64,000 nt of DNA from Hydractinia symbiolongicarpus (Eukaryota > Cnidaria > Hydrozoa > Anthoathecata > Hydractiniidae): assembly GCF_029227915.1 (NCBI RefSeq), contig NC_079878.1, positions 868,001-932,000 of the forward strand. Direction: 5' to 3'. A model generated the notes under the pieces. That model ran no database searches, was not told where the DNA came from, and was given only the letters and a program-made list of their open reading frames with translations. Positions within the stretch are counted from its first letter, which is position 1; every line of letters begins with the position of its first letter. Positions 24,587-37,700 of the stretch are shown one piece after another. Both the position numbers and the translations under genes were made by a program.

Positions 24587-27500
24587 ATGAGCCTGTACAG
24601 GAGAGGAAATACAGGCGTGCTTCTAATTTCCATTGGTGGCTTGTTGTTGCTTTGTTACTGTTATTACAGTATGAGCGATTTGACAGAAACGGTTGACCGA
24701 AAGGAAAGAGAGCTGAGGAAACAAATAAGAAATGGCAAAACTTTACGAGAACAACTTAAAGGTATATAGTTTACATAATTTAACTATAATAACCTTATTA
24801 TAGGATATGTTTTTTAATGCAAGTTTGGTATGGTAATGGTATAACTGTCTTAAAGCATGTGGTATGTTTTTAAGTACAAGTTAGTCATAATTTCTTTGAT
24901 TGTTTTTTTCAGTTGTGTACCAGCACACATCGAAACTAGAAGATGCGTTAAAAAATGAACGGGAGAATCATAAAGAGACAAAGCAAGGTAACTATATATT
25001 TACATAATTTGAAAAAGAGATTAAGATCATTTAATTCTTCTATAATTTGAGTTTTTACATTGTCTGTGAATTTCTAGAGTAAATTTAAACATGTTGAATC
25101 TTTTTATTATAAAAGTTTACGTTCATACTAAGCTGTACATTCAGAAATATACCAAGTGAATCTCATATATTAAGGAAATTTCCCTTTTTTAGAATTAATG
25201 GTTAAGGTGGAAATGTTTACACACAATTTAACAAAAACAAAGGTATGTATGTAAACAGTTGTAGACCACTGCATGTTTCGTATATAATGTCATAAGGGCA
25301 GCTTTTGTTGTAGGTTCGACCTATTGTAATGCACCTTTTTATGGTTTTAGCATGAGGCAATGAACAGATTCAATGCACTGGATACAGATTATAAGATGGC
25401 GAAAGTAAGTGTTGGTTTATTACTAAGTCTTCGCAATGAGACTATTGTTTTATCAGTTTTACATCAATTAGTTTCTTAAAAAATTAGTTTCACTATTCAC
25501 AAAATTAATTTTCACAATAATTCAGATCCTTTTTTTAAAGATGATTTACACTATTTTCTACTGAAGCCAATAGGTGCAAAAATACTTTCCTGAAATAAGT
25601 GAAAATCTCCTTCAAAATCATGAAAATCATTTTCGAAATGGTGAAAATCCTATTCAAAATGGTGAAAATTTTTTTCAAAATGGTGTAAATCTCTTCCAAA
25701 AAATAAAAAAATCTTTTTTTGAAATGGTAAAAATGTTTCCAGAAAAAAGAGAAAATATTTTTCAAAATACATGACCCTAACCGTATTTCCAGGGTATTTT
25801 ATATCTTGTATCAGCCACAAGAACACAGCGAAAGGCTATGACCACAAAGCGTAAAAAGGCTTATAGTAACAAGGTACAAGACCTCATCTCTTTTAATTTT
25901 CAGAAAATACAACTGAATTGGTATTTGGTAGGTGAATTAATAAAAAATTAGCTATTTTAGCAAAATTACAGAGTTAGAGACTTGCCCTTATATACCCAGT
26001 GCACACAGCCCCGCCCAGCAAACTATTGTTGGAACAAGTTTTTACTTTTGCGCCACAGATTCAGGACGCTAATCAATCAAAATATAGTGTTTCAAAATAA
26101 ACGATGGCTTCGCTACCTATTGGAAAACAGACTTTAACGAAAAACGATTTCTCACTCCTTTAAACTTCCTAGCAGTTATTACTGGAGAAAGTGTCAATAG
26201 CGATTCAACATGAGCAAATATGAAATCATTTAACTCTAAAAAGAAGTAACAAAAAGAGAAGTTCATTTTTATTTCCCGCATGGGATAAAAATTACGGTAT
26301 ACAAATACTTGGCAGAGTTGAAGTTCTTATGTGGCGACATTCCCAGAAAATCAATCAAGTAGTTGAAGTATGACCACAAAATTTTCCAGTCAACTGCAAT
26401 CCACACTCAGAGCAAAACATGATGAATATATAATAAAGCTAAAGGACAATGTCCATGGACTATTCCCTGGACTGTCTATTTCATTCTCTTTACTTTACTT
26501 TTCCCGCTAAAAAGGGGAACTTTAGGGTACCACCATTATACTCGGCACCAAACCTGTATTCGTCCCAGTTCTATTTAGAGAAACATTTTCATCATCTCTC
26601 TGGAAACATTTTCACTATTTCTCGGCAAACATTTTCACCATTTTGAATAACATTTTTACTATTTTGAATAACATTTTTACTATTTTAGCAAACATTTTCA
26701 CTATTTCGAATAACATTTTCACCATTTCGAATAACATTTTTACTATTTCGAAAAACAGTTTCGCACAATTTAGAAAAAGATTCTTCACGCATATTAGCTT
26801 TCGTAATTTTCCCCTTTGATTTATATAGAACTATATTATGCAATAAAAAAAACGTTAACTTCATCACTGGTTATTTTACACATATATTTTTTATAAGAAA
26901 CAGGGAAAAGGGCCTAGTAGTCAAGTTTATGTGATTTCTTAGGAATGAAGTGATAATTTATTTAATATTAAATATTGAGCTTGCAAGTGTCATCATTTAA
27001 GAAGAAACCTCATCCATTGTTGAAAACAAATGCAACGAAGGAATCAGACATACTATTTATTTTCTACTGATGTCTATTGTTTTTAATTTAAATTAACGAA
27101 TTGATATTATTTGTTCCCGCTGAAATGAAGTAAACGAAAAACTTTTGACAATAAGGCTCATATCTTTATTCTTGTTACATTATTCAGTATCTTAGAAAGT
27201 TTTACTCAAGTTATTTTACTTTCTAAAGTTTCTGCAGTAGAGGTTTCGCATTATGGAGCAGGCACCATATCTCTTAAGATTTATTTTGGCATTATTGATC
27301 TGTCAGCAATTTTTGCACCTTCTGATTGGACAAAATTATTTTCTTCTCTCTATTTCGAATACAATTTGAAATACTTCTACTCACTCTCGAACAAAAAGAA
27401 AAAAAAAATTAGAGACGAAAATTAGAAAGTACATCAGTCCTTCAAGCAAGTTACAGTTCCAAGTTATTGGGACGAGCCTGGAACGAACAAACAATATGGC

Positions 27501-30500
27501 AAATTAAATAATTATGGCAAAAAAATTATATTAATCAATTCACCTTTATTAATCTATGCGTTAATAAAGTTTGTACATCCCTAACAGGTCCAAAATTACT
27601 GATAACAGAAGATATCAAAACTTGCTATTCCTTAACTATCACATCATAATTTATGCATCATAGTTAAATCTGAAATTCTTTAAATGTTAATATCTTAAAA
27701 CGAAAAGAGCTTTTTAAAAAATTTAAAAAGACCAACTTTTTAGTCTCTATAATATAAGTCCAACATCATTTTATATATTTGGTTCCCTTTAAAGGAACCC
27801 CCAATGTACAAAATGATGTTGGACTTATATTATAGAGCTTAAAAAGTTGGATAACAAGTCTTTTTTTAATTTGATCTGCCTGTTGGGTTCCATCAAATTT
27901 TGTAAGTGAACATATATAGGGTTATTACAAGCTTACCCAGAAAATTAAATTGCAAACCAAGTTGCAGATTTTGAGTTTTGAGTCATCAGCAAAAATTAAA
28001 AGGCCTATAAGACGAACAAACAAGTGTCATTTTGACAAAAAAATTATGTTAATCAATTCACCTTTATAATATCTACATTGATAAAATTTGAATGCATATT
28101 CTGTAACAGGTCTAAAATTACTGATGACACAAAATGTCAAAATTGTGCTATTACTTAAATATGACATCATAATTAATGCACATAATTAAATCTGAGATTC
28201 TTTAAAGGTGAATATCTTGAGAACGGAAAGAGCTTTTTAAGAAATTTAAAAAGTCTTTTTAACTAATTTTTTAAGTTCTTGAAGTTTTTAAGTAATTGAT
28301 TTTTTATAAAATATGTGTATATCTGCTACATACAAGTCCTTGAAAGGATGTTAATCGAGAATAAAACCTCATCGAAAAAATGGACGTGGTAACGTCGCAA
28401 AAAATTAAATATTTTTTTTATGAAAATTAATTCCATCAAAATAACATATAGCCAGGTAAACACTTGAAGCATGTGTACCGAGTTTAACCAGACCAGGATG
28501 CAAAAATGTGGACCGTTGTTTTGTTTATATTGTATAGAGCATTTCTGTTTTGATCAGACATAAGAAGCAAAGATGGAAGGTGATTTTAGTGACACGTTGA
28601 GTCATTAGGACGCATCAAATGCACTACGTCATATTAAATTAACTTTTTACCCAATAAAAGATTGATATTTTGTAGAGAAAACATTGGGAAATGAAAAAAG
28701 AATATTTATTGTGAGACGAATTCTGTAATTTGTGTAAATAAACTTTTTTAAATGTGCACTTGGTGTTGTCGATTCGCTGAGATTTTTGACGTGTGATATT
28801 TTCGGTTCATTCAGGCCAACCATGAAGAAATGAAGCAGAACTACCTTGCTTTGCAGCAAACTTATTCAAGACTGAGCAGCGAACATACTCGCCTGTCTGC
28901 TGAATATAAAGAAGATTATAGAAAGTTAAAGGATTCCAAAGATAGCGAATCGATCAGTCTGCAAAGTAAATAGTTCCTTATACTTTTTTTTATAGGCAAC
29001 TAAGGTTTAGACAGGACTAAAGTCTTTATTTTTTTAAAAAATTCAGCACTAAATAACAGTATTTATATATTTATTTATTTTATTTATTTAAAAATATTTA
29101 CAGGGTGGCTACCGTCAATTTAAAACATAAATTGTTATTAATTGGGGCCCTGTAATCAAAATATTTTTTTGGAACCAAAAGTTCACAGAAGTCATTAATT
29201 TGGTTTAATAAAATGTCCTTTTTTGTTGCTGCAAATTACTGAAAGTTTACATAAACACATCTTTTGTTTGGTTATTGTTTGAAATTTGCATTTAGGTCGA
29301 GTGCAAGAGTTATATAATCAAAGAGTCCAGTACCAAGAATTAGCGAAACGTTTTGAAGAAAACTACAAAAGCACTGTGGTAAGTTTGGGTCTATTACTTT
29401 AAGCGTACCTTCATGATTACAATTTTTGCGGGTAAATAATTTTCCAGATTATAGAAATACATTTTGCAGGTAATTAATGATATTAATGAACGCAGATGAT
29501 TCTTTTTTGGATTTTTGAAAAAAAAAGCACCTCAATAAAACATGAACAGGAGTACACTTTTAATGATCCTTTGTTATGATCAGAGGCAAAAGCATTCCAT
29601 TTTCTTGCCATGTATTTATTTGCTCGAGTATTTTACGAATGAGAGGTTCTTAAGAACTGTAAGAAATTTCCTCGATGTTGAATCTCATTAATTTGTTATA
29701 ATGGAAGAAACGAAATTATGATGGATTAGTTAAAAAAAAGAGTAAAATAAGATTTAGATTTAATTTTCTTTTTCTTTAATATGCACATCTACTTTCACTA
29801 ACTAACTTACGAGAGGCACTTATTCTTTGTTGGACTTGTCGTTTTAGGATCGCTTGGAACAAGTTACCGAGCTTGCGCGGCAATATCAAGACCGAGTGAA
29901 GTTATACGCTAAAGAAGTACGAAATGTCAAAGTAAGTTGTTTTATTTTATTGTTGTTGTTGTTGTTGTCGCGGTTGTTATTGTTATTGTTGTTGTTGTTA
30001 TTGTTGATGGTGGTGGTGGTTGTGGTGTTTTATTGTTGTTGTTGTTTTGTGTGTTTTCACTTTATATTTTATATTTTTCTTTTTAGAATGAACTTACTGT
30101 TTGTAGATTTGGCTCAAGTAATAACTACACACGTATGTTTGATACTTTATCACTTCATTTTATTAAGTTTCATTTTAATACATTTTTAAAAAAACAAATT
30201 TATGATTTATAGTGTACCTGAGAAGCTACAATGGTTGACCCTATGGCCACTAAAAAATTTGGCAAAATTGACTGTTAAAATTGTCTATGTTCGATGCAAT
30301 TTATGTCTTAATAAAGCGTAGGCCTTGCTACGGCTGTGCATTTCGGAGAAAAATGTTAAAAGAAATCGAGTCTGGCCTATGCTTAAAAATACCAAGTTTT
30401 AAATATTTCATGCGTATAAAGAAAAAAGGGTGTTGTGCAAACAAGCTTTCGTCTTTATCCTATTTCTGTAGCAAATCTTACATTTCAGGTACCGGAGATA

Positions 30501-32575
30501 AGAAAAACACTCCAGATCAGTTGGATCGGGATGATGCTAAGCTTGATGAGTTGGAAAATATTTCGAAAAATCTGACATCCTCAAAAAATGACCGTGCATT
30601 AGAGGATACACGTGATGTAAATTCATTACCTAAAGATAATGGTTTAAAACCATCAAATAGCGAGACTATGTCAACTGTAGCATCGGTTCCTGCAGATGAC
30701 TCGATTGTTAAACGAGTTTTTGCCGGAGTAACCGAAAAAAAACCTCAAGGACTTGATAATTCAGTCAGCGAGAGAAACCGAGACGAAGTATTAGAGAGCA
30801 ATGCCAATCAGTTTATAAATAAACAAAGACAATTATTTAAAGACGGTTTACCTGGAGCAAGAAAATATGACCATCAAGGTAGTGATGACGAGAAAACCGT
30901 TAAAGAAGAAACTTCGAAATTGACTGAAGATGACGTCATCAGAAAAAAGTACGGGAATAATAGGTACGTAGTTAACGAAATAATACGAGGAAAAGACGAA
31001 GAACCGACTATCAAAGAAAACAGCCGGTACCGTCAACTTGCCAGCGATGATAAAGATAAGTTAAGCCCGTTAGCACAGGCGCAACAAGAAGAAACACAAG
31101 AAAAACAATCTTTATATCAGTCAACTATACAACCCATCGCGCAGAAAGATGATCATTTTGAAGAAGAAAACCAAAAAATCAGAGAGGACAGAAACATTCG
31201 ACCAATAAAGAAAATTGGTGGGTTGATCGATGGAGGACAGAAAATAAAATTTAATTCCGATACAGACTATACATTAAAAGACCTTAAAGAACCTAAAAAT
31301 GTACAGGCTTTAGAAGCGAAAGCTAGAGTTAATCAATTAAAACCACCCTCCAAAGATATAGCCAATGAAGAAAACAAGGTAAAACCTATAGCGCAGATGA
31401 TGATAGCCCCGAAACAACAAATGCCCATTCCGAATAAACGTATGCCTGGTCTTTTCAAGAAGTTTCTTCGCCCGAGAATAATGGTTAGTTTAATTGTATG
31501 ATTTTATGTCTCTATGTCTGTCTCTATGTGTCTGTCTGTCTCTCTGTGTGCTGCCTGTCTCTCTGTTTGTCTCTGTCTGCTTGTCTCTCTGTCTGTTTTT
31601 CTCTGTCTGTCATTCCCTTCAGCTATTTGTCTATTTGACAAAGAAACAGATAAGAATGAAAGGTAAATTTACATAAGATTTGGAACAAAACATGCATTTT
31701 AAATATGATATAAAACTTGGAATTACTTAATACTTGACATTCAGCTTCCCCTAGATTATTTTCGACAGAATTATTTCGCAAATCAGTTAATCAAAAGTTT
31801 TATAATTTATTTTTGAAAATCAGGCAAAATAACACTTTTTTCATGGCAATTAATTTGGCGAATATGTCAATTTTTCACAAAATTTGCAAAAAATTCTGCG
31901 ATTAAAATAATTTTCTAATAGCACGCCTAATTCCGAATTTAACCGCCACATTGGTTGTTTCTATGACATAGTCGCGAAATTTAAACATGTAAAAGTTGAC
32001 TTGTAAATGTTTACAACGGACATAGAATTTCAGGTGTTGGTTTTGTTGAAACATGCTAATTGTTGTTGACGCCAGCCTGACTATTTTTTCATAGTAAATT
32101 TCGTGCGTACTAAAAAATATGCGGTGATCACACGCAAATGGAGTATAAGTGGAAACCTGATATGTAATAATTTTCTAGTATTTTTATCGTACTCTTTAAG
32201 TAAATCTCTTCGCCCTTATTTTTACGGCTGATCTCTATTTCTCTCTTGATATTGTTTGTTTGTTGTTTTTTTGTTTTATATTTCTCTATTTAGAAAAGCA
32301 AGGACGATTTCGTTAATAAAAAAACCGGCGTATATGAGCAGAAAGATATCTCAAATGAAAATGATGAAAATAAGCTTTCGCAATTGAACAAACCAATGAT
32401 TCAGAATAAATTTGAAGCGAACAACAACAAAGATGAAAGAATGGATGTGAAAGGTGTCACGCTTGAAGATGACGAGAATGGGGATCAGAATCTTGATCAT
32501 CAAGCTGGACAACAGAATGTACAAGGTGGCGATGATGATAGTGATGAGCGAGATGTTGAACAGGAAGAAACATGA
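24587..32575 (+). CDS. GOLIM4: Golgi integral membrane protein 4 (GPP130) orthologue
   Basis: Type II cis-Golgi protein that cycles through endosomes; vertebrate GOLIM4 acts in endosome-to-Golgi trafficking. Ten exons: 24587-24761, 24913-24987, 25193-25242, 25351-25404, 28815-28965, 29296-29378, 29848-29931, 30087-30132, 30489-31483, 32294-32575. All splice in frame to 664 codons plus stop; the human protein is 696. The ATG at 24587 is followed by a short basic N-terminus and one membrane segment (GVLLISIGGLLLLCYCYY, about residues 10-27). A luminal coiled coil follows (about 30-240); VVYQHTSKLEDALKNER strongly resembles human GOLIM4. The rest is low-complexity, charged and Glu/Lys/Gln-rich, ending in an acidic tail (DDDSDERDVEQEET). 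Exon 9 alone encodes about half the protein. The 46-base exon 30087-30132 is called mainly because it supplies the phase needed by exon 9. Intron 4 (25405-28814) is full of repeats. Confidence 0.92.
25574..25770. repeat. Degenerate tandem array, unit about 24 bp
   Basis: Units like TTCAAAATGGTGAAAAT repeat about eight times with drift. An array of the opposite orientation lies at 26585-26760 in the same GOLIM4 intron. Confidence 0.75.
26585..26760. repeat. Degenerate tandem array, inverted relative to 25574-25770
   Basis: Units like CATTTTCACCATTTCGAATAA repeat about seven times. They are approximately the reverse complement of the first array's unit. The two arrays flank about 800 bp of non-coding sequence, so the whole may be one fold-back element. 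Confidence 0.75.
27466..28290. mobile_element. Two head-to-head copies of the GGGAACCC TTAA family
   Basis: Copy one (about 27466-27788) ends ATCATTTTATATATTTGG and GGTTCCC. Copy two starts at 27793 with GGAACCCCCAATGTAC. They meet at GGTTCCCTTTAAAGGAACCC with TTAA at 27789-27792, producing a palindrome of about 130 bp (27720-27850). Interior text matches the 3166-3624 element. The right end of copy two, near 28290, has lost its terminus. Both lie in GOLIM4 intron 4. Confidence 0.75.
29944..30050. repeat. (TTG)n microsatellite
   Basis: TTG/GTT triplet repeats with GTGGTGG interruptions in the short GOLIM4 intron between exons 29848-29931 and 30087-30132. Confidence 0.9.
31503..31611. repeat. 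(TCTG)n microsatellite
   Basis: Imperfect TCTG/TCTC repeat that starts about 20 bases after the donor of GOLIM4 exon 9. Open frames across it are artefacts. Confidence 0.85.
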
Positions 32576-32724
32576 AGTGAAAAAGTAGCTGTCGCTGTCC
32601 AATTAAACTCCACCTCGAATTTACCGAATCCAAACCCAAATCACGCATTGCATACTTTTGTTCAAGAGTACCAAGATTGAATTTTACGGAACAATAACAG
32701 TTTGTTAGCTAAAAAGAGTGTCAT

Positions 32725-32765
32725 AACGTTTTTATTATGCACCCGTAGTGGTGCATAAAAACGTT
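32725..32765. repeat. Hairpin in the GOLIM4 3' region
   Basis: AACGTTTTTATTATGCACC pairs with GGTGCATAAAAACGTT across a six-base loop, with a small bulge. It begins 150 bases after the GOLIM4 stop, probably within the 3' UTR. It may be a tiny MITE remnant or an RNA structure. Confidence 0.55.
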
Positions 32766-34510
32766 AGTTATGCTAGCGTCATGAGTTTCTCTTTTTCTTT
32801 TTGTATTGCGCACTTAAGTTTGTGCATGCTTTGTAATTTACCTTATTGGTGAAAACAGTTGGCAAAAATCAGAGTCAAAATATTGATTTGAAAAAAAAAA
32901 CGAAAAAAAAGAAAAATCGGCAAAAAATGATAGCTGGGGAAAAAATCGGCAAAGGTTGGCAAAAATATTAATCACTCACCAAAAATTTAATTCTGTTTTA
33001 CTTAAGATAAATATTCACCTATATGTAAAAATTTAATAACTGCCGACTTTTTTGTTTTCCTTAAACGCATATTACCGTATATCCTTGATTAGGTGTACCC
33101 ATATTGATTAAGCGCCCCCCCCCCCCCCTCCCCTTCGATATTTTGAAAAGGTTGTCTAATCAAATACGTTTTAGTATCATAGGCGTTGTTTGTACCTGTT
33201 AGCACGTAGAGAAATACTTTTTCGATATCCGCCCTGGGCAGTTGATTGAGCACTCACGTGACTTCAGTTTTTACGGACGCTCTGTTTTTTTCTTATGAAT
33301 TTTTCACTTTCCAGGAATTGTTTTGTTTTAATTTTATAACGCATTGCAACACTGGAATTTTCATAGATCTATTTGTAAAATTAAGTTTAGTAAATATTTT
33401 AGAAGTTATTTATATTTGCCTATGAAAAGATGACGTCAACTATTTATAAATGTTTTTTTATTCAATCGCGTTGATGATAATTGTGGAAACCAGGGATAAA
33501 TTGTTTTAAACAATTAAAATGTTCTTCTAATTTCAGAAATTAGGAAAAGCTACTTATTATTACGTCAGCAAAAGTTGACGCAGAAAATTCCGTGATGTTG
33601 AAAAATTTCCAAAAATTTCAACTTCTAATTATGTAGTGACTTCAAAGACATCTCAACTTTTTGATTTCGCTACCTTACGGAGATTAATATTCGAGAGGCT
33701 GGAAGCATTTCAGGAGCATGAAATTCTTGACGCTATAAAGAAGTACAGTATAAAATCGTAGTTTTGACACAAACGTGTTGGAAAAAGTGTTGATGACATT
33801 AATTAGAAAACAAAACCTTAAAAGAAGAAAAAGTGACATTCGACGGGATAATGAAGGAGAAAAGAGAATCATAAAAAAGCACACTTGCACACACGTGATC
33901 AAGGGATCCAAATTAAAGTTTTAATGCAGATTCCTTCTCAAGTTTCTTTTTCCCTTCCTTTCAACAAAGGCCTAGTAATATCATTGCAGATTTTGACATT
34001 GTATTTTTATACCCCACTAAAAGCTATATCAACCTTGACGGTATATCTGTCTTGCTGTGACGTCAATAGGCGTTTTGCAGAATCTGAGAGATAATTACCC
34101 AAATAAACGATATCACGTGACTATATAAATTGAGAAATAAAAAGCACATATAATCACAAAAATCTACACTTTGAAGTCGCCATAAAGTTACACAAGTTCC
34201 AAACACTTCAGACATCGAAGAGGAATGATTTCGGCTTTTTTTAAAATAGTGCACTATACAGTGCAGACCACTATAGTAAATCAAAAGAGTAAACATTGTC
34301 TAAGATTAGATTACCCAAAAACCCTTGGAATCATCACATGATCATTTCGTTACAAGAACCTACACACAAAAAATATGACTACTAACTTATTTTATCTTAG
34401 TTTTTGTTAATAAATCAAACTTATTATTGTACACCAAAAACAATATAATTTGATACAACATCCATCCACACTTGAAATACATGCCTAGACAGAAGTTAAG
34501 AAATTTAGGA

Positions 34511-34586
34511 CCAACCTGGACACCAGGGCTCTTTGTGCGGTACAAATTTACTGATATCAATAAGAGAGCCCTGGGGTCGACGTTGG
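34511..34586. repeat. CCTCG...CAGGG hairpin-family copy
   Basis: Arms CCAACCTGGACACCAGGGCTC and GAGCCCTGGGGTCGACGTTGG (imperfect) around a loop of about 35 bases, in the GOLIM4-ZMYND12 spacer. Confidence 0.7.
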
Positions 34587-34730
34587 TGTAGAAGATCCAT
34601 TCATAACGTAAAAAATGATAAACATATACAGGGTTAAAAATAATATATATTAAAATATTTAAGATAAGTTTCAGTATATACAATTTCTGTCTGTATCATA
34701 AAAACGCACGAGAAGTTGTATCATAATTAT

Positions 34731-37700
34731 TTAACTACTCTTGATAGCTTTTTGAACTTCCATCATGACTCGTGACTGACCAGCTTCCATTGATACTCCT
34801 TTACTAGCCATTTCTGTAGCTTTCTCAGAAAACTTTTTTGCCTATAAAATAATAAAAAAAAAATTATATACCTTAAGTGGATAAATTTTGGCGAGTATTT
34901 AATTTGGCGAATGACCAAAATGGAATATTTGGTGGAGATTTAATTTGGTGAATTATCAATTTTATAAAATTTGGCGAGGATTTAATTTGGTGAATTTTTT
35001 TTTTTTTGGGGGGGGGGGGTATTTTGGCGAATGACACAAAGAAATGAATTTTTAAGTCTTAAAATGTTTTATAATAAGAATAAACGTAAAACACACGATT
35101 TACATGTAACAATCCTCTTTATACTTGTATTTGTTGTAAAAACTTGTTGTAAAAATAAAAAAAAGTTCGTTTTTCGGGGTAAAAAAAAACATTTTTCTTT
35201 TTTTGATTAAAAAAAAAAACGTTTTTTTTAAAAAATTTGGCGGGCATTTAATTTTGCAAACGGTAAATTATGTTAAATTTAGCGAGTATTTAATTTGGCA
35301 AGTATTTAATTTGGCAAAATTCGCCAAAATTTGTCAAATTCGCCAAAATTAATGCACGCCAAAATTTATCCACTTAATGTATCACAATAAGAACATTTCA
35401 AACAGATGACTGGTCTAATTATCTAGTGCTATAAAATAGTCTTGCTTCTAGTTTTTATTTTCCGGTCAACTAAAAGCCTTCTTGCCGCAGCCCCAAAAGT
35501 TTAAGCATTTTCGAAAATTTAAATGGTTGTAGGCTTTGAAAGTAAGTTTCGTGCCAACTTACAAAGCTGCAAAAACACTGACGGAAATGCTAACGCGCAT
35601 AGTCAGACGATTGCAAGTGCGGCTAAAAACGTTTGGACGTAGGATTCTACTAGCGTATTTTTGTAAACAACAGTCGCTTTCCTGTGGAAAATCCACAGGA
35701 GTTCCCACATCGCAACAAAGCCCGTACAATGCATTGCAAGTGGAATTTTGTGTGTAGTTTAAGTTACTTTTACATGACTTTGAATTCGTGGACAGATAGA
35801 ATATACGAATATTAATAGAGCGAAAGGTCAACTTATAAAAAGTAAATATCGCACATGCAAACTAAGGATTTGTAGTCAACCTGTTTTTAAAATAAATTCA
35901 CCTAGTGTATTAAAAAATCAAAATATTTTTATATAAATATAAAAATAAAAAAATAGAAAATATCAACGGATAAATTTGCAACTAGAAGACTTATTTTTGC
36001 AAAGTTCTACATAAGACCATAAATTAATGCATGAACTGAATAAATGTTGTACAACTATCAATTATTTCTTTTTATATCGCAGTCATAAAATATTAGTTAT
36101 ATACATACAGTTGCTCTCTCTATCTCGACTACCCTCTATCTCGAACATCTCTCTATCTCGAACCAAAGTCTCGGTCCCTTGGACATTTGTGTAGGCTCTA
36201 AGCTATTTTCCTCTCTTTATCTCGAACCTCTCTATCTCGAATACCTCTCTATCTCGAACCAAAATCTCGGTCCCGTCTGACTGTTTCTCTCTCTATCTCG
36301 AACTTTTCCGGATTTAAGAACCTATTTACACTAAAAATCGAATTAAAATGTTCCATTTTCGAACGAAAATGTTTGACGTTCGAATTCTAAAGTCACTCAC
36401 AAAACATTGTTTACAGTGTTTTGAACCAGAAACCTTCTTGAGGTGAAGATGTCAGCTTTAAAAAGAAAACTCAATAACGTTTCTTTAATTCAAAATGTCA
36501 AATAATTCGGGAAATCGAGAAAGGAATGTCAAACAAGGAGGCAGCAGAAAAATACGGGATCCCCAAAAATACAATTTCAACTTGGATGAAAAAAAAACAT
36601 AAGATCCTACAAAGCTTGGAAGAACAAAAAACCGCGTCTGGTTCGAAAAAGGTTCGAGGCTGTGATTATGAGCAGATAGACAAGGCTGTTTTCAAATGGT
36701 TTACTGTTCAAAGAAGCCAAAACATTCCGATCGAGAGTGGCATCACTTAAACAAAAAGACATAACCGATTTCTTTAAATGAAGCTGTAAATTTATTTTAT
36801 GTATTTATTTTAAAAGAAGTCTTGTGCATTGAATATTAACATTTTAACATCTCTCATTGACCTCTATCAACTCCCGATACACTGAAGGTTAAAAATACGT
36901 TTTTTACGAAAAAATCAAATTTTTGTCAATTTTTCCCTATCTCGAACTTTCTCTATCTCGAACAAATTTTCTGGTCCCTTGCGAGTCAACTGTAGTACAT
37001 ATCGCAGTCTCATACCGCAAAAATTTCGTAAAAAAGATAAAACCTCCACATTTCATGCCATAATTTTTGATTTTTTGACATTATTTATGGTTTACAACGA
37101 AACCTTAATTTCGCGGGGATTTTTTATATAACAGATTGTTTAGTAAACATTTCTAATGTTTGAAGATTTTTGTTTGCGCGTTACAGCACAAAACGCGATG
37201 TTTGTTGTACATGAACAGCTGCACATGTTTCACATTACAAGAATTTTTTCTTTTCGCAGCGCGGAGATCTTTAAAAAAAAGAAATGAATCCTATTGTTAA
37301 ATTTTCTTTAGGGTTATTTTGCAGACATGTAATTTTCGGTAATTTACCTCTAAATTAAATAATAGTAAAAAAAATCAGCTTTTAATTCTAGCGCGCCTAA
37401 TTTATGACGCCATCAATGGATTTTTTAAACCATCTGCCAATAAGATTTTACGGCATCCATAAGTTATGACAAAAATTCAGGCAAACGAAAATATGGGTAG
37501 ACAAATTAATTGGGCGGTCGGATAATATAGATCAATCTAAATTTTTGGATAGATTTTATTAGGACACCGCAAAAGGAACGCCTTAACCAACTTAACGTAT
37601 TTGCAAAGATTAACTTTTACAATTTTGCGTATTAATTATGAAGTATGATGAAGTATTCTTAGACATGCCATCAATCGCGAATAGGTCCTAAAATGTCCAC

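Larger units (their letters stand above)
32576..34730. other. Tail-to-tail spacer between GOLIM4 and ZMYND12
   Basis: About 2.15 kb holding both 3' ends. It contains a hairpin (32725-32765), a cytosine run near 33117-33131 and a hairpin-family copy (34511-34586). No gene is recognised; the longest open frames (about 70-98 codons) look random. Confidence 0.6.

Noticed and set aside
25799-25873. Possible extra GOLIM4 exon between acceptor-like CCAG and donor-like GTACAA
   Set aside because: It is open, but the model is already in phase without it and the residues do not resemble the GOLIM4 coiled coil.
30281-30488. Upstream extension of the large GOLIM4 exon frame to an ATG at 30281
   Set aside because: A good acceptor at 30488 and the phase-matching exon 30087-30132 show that this part is intron.
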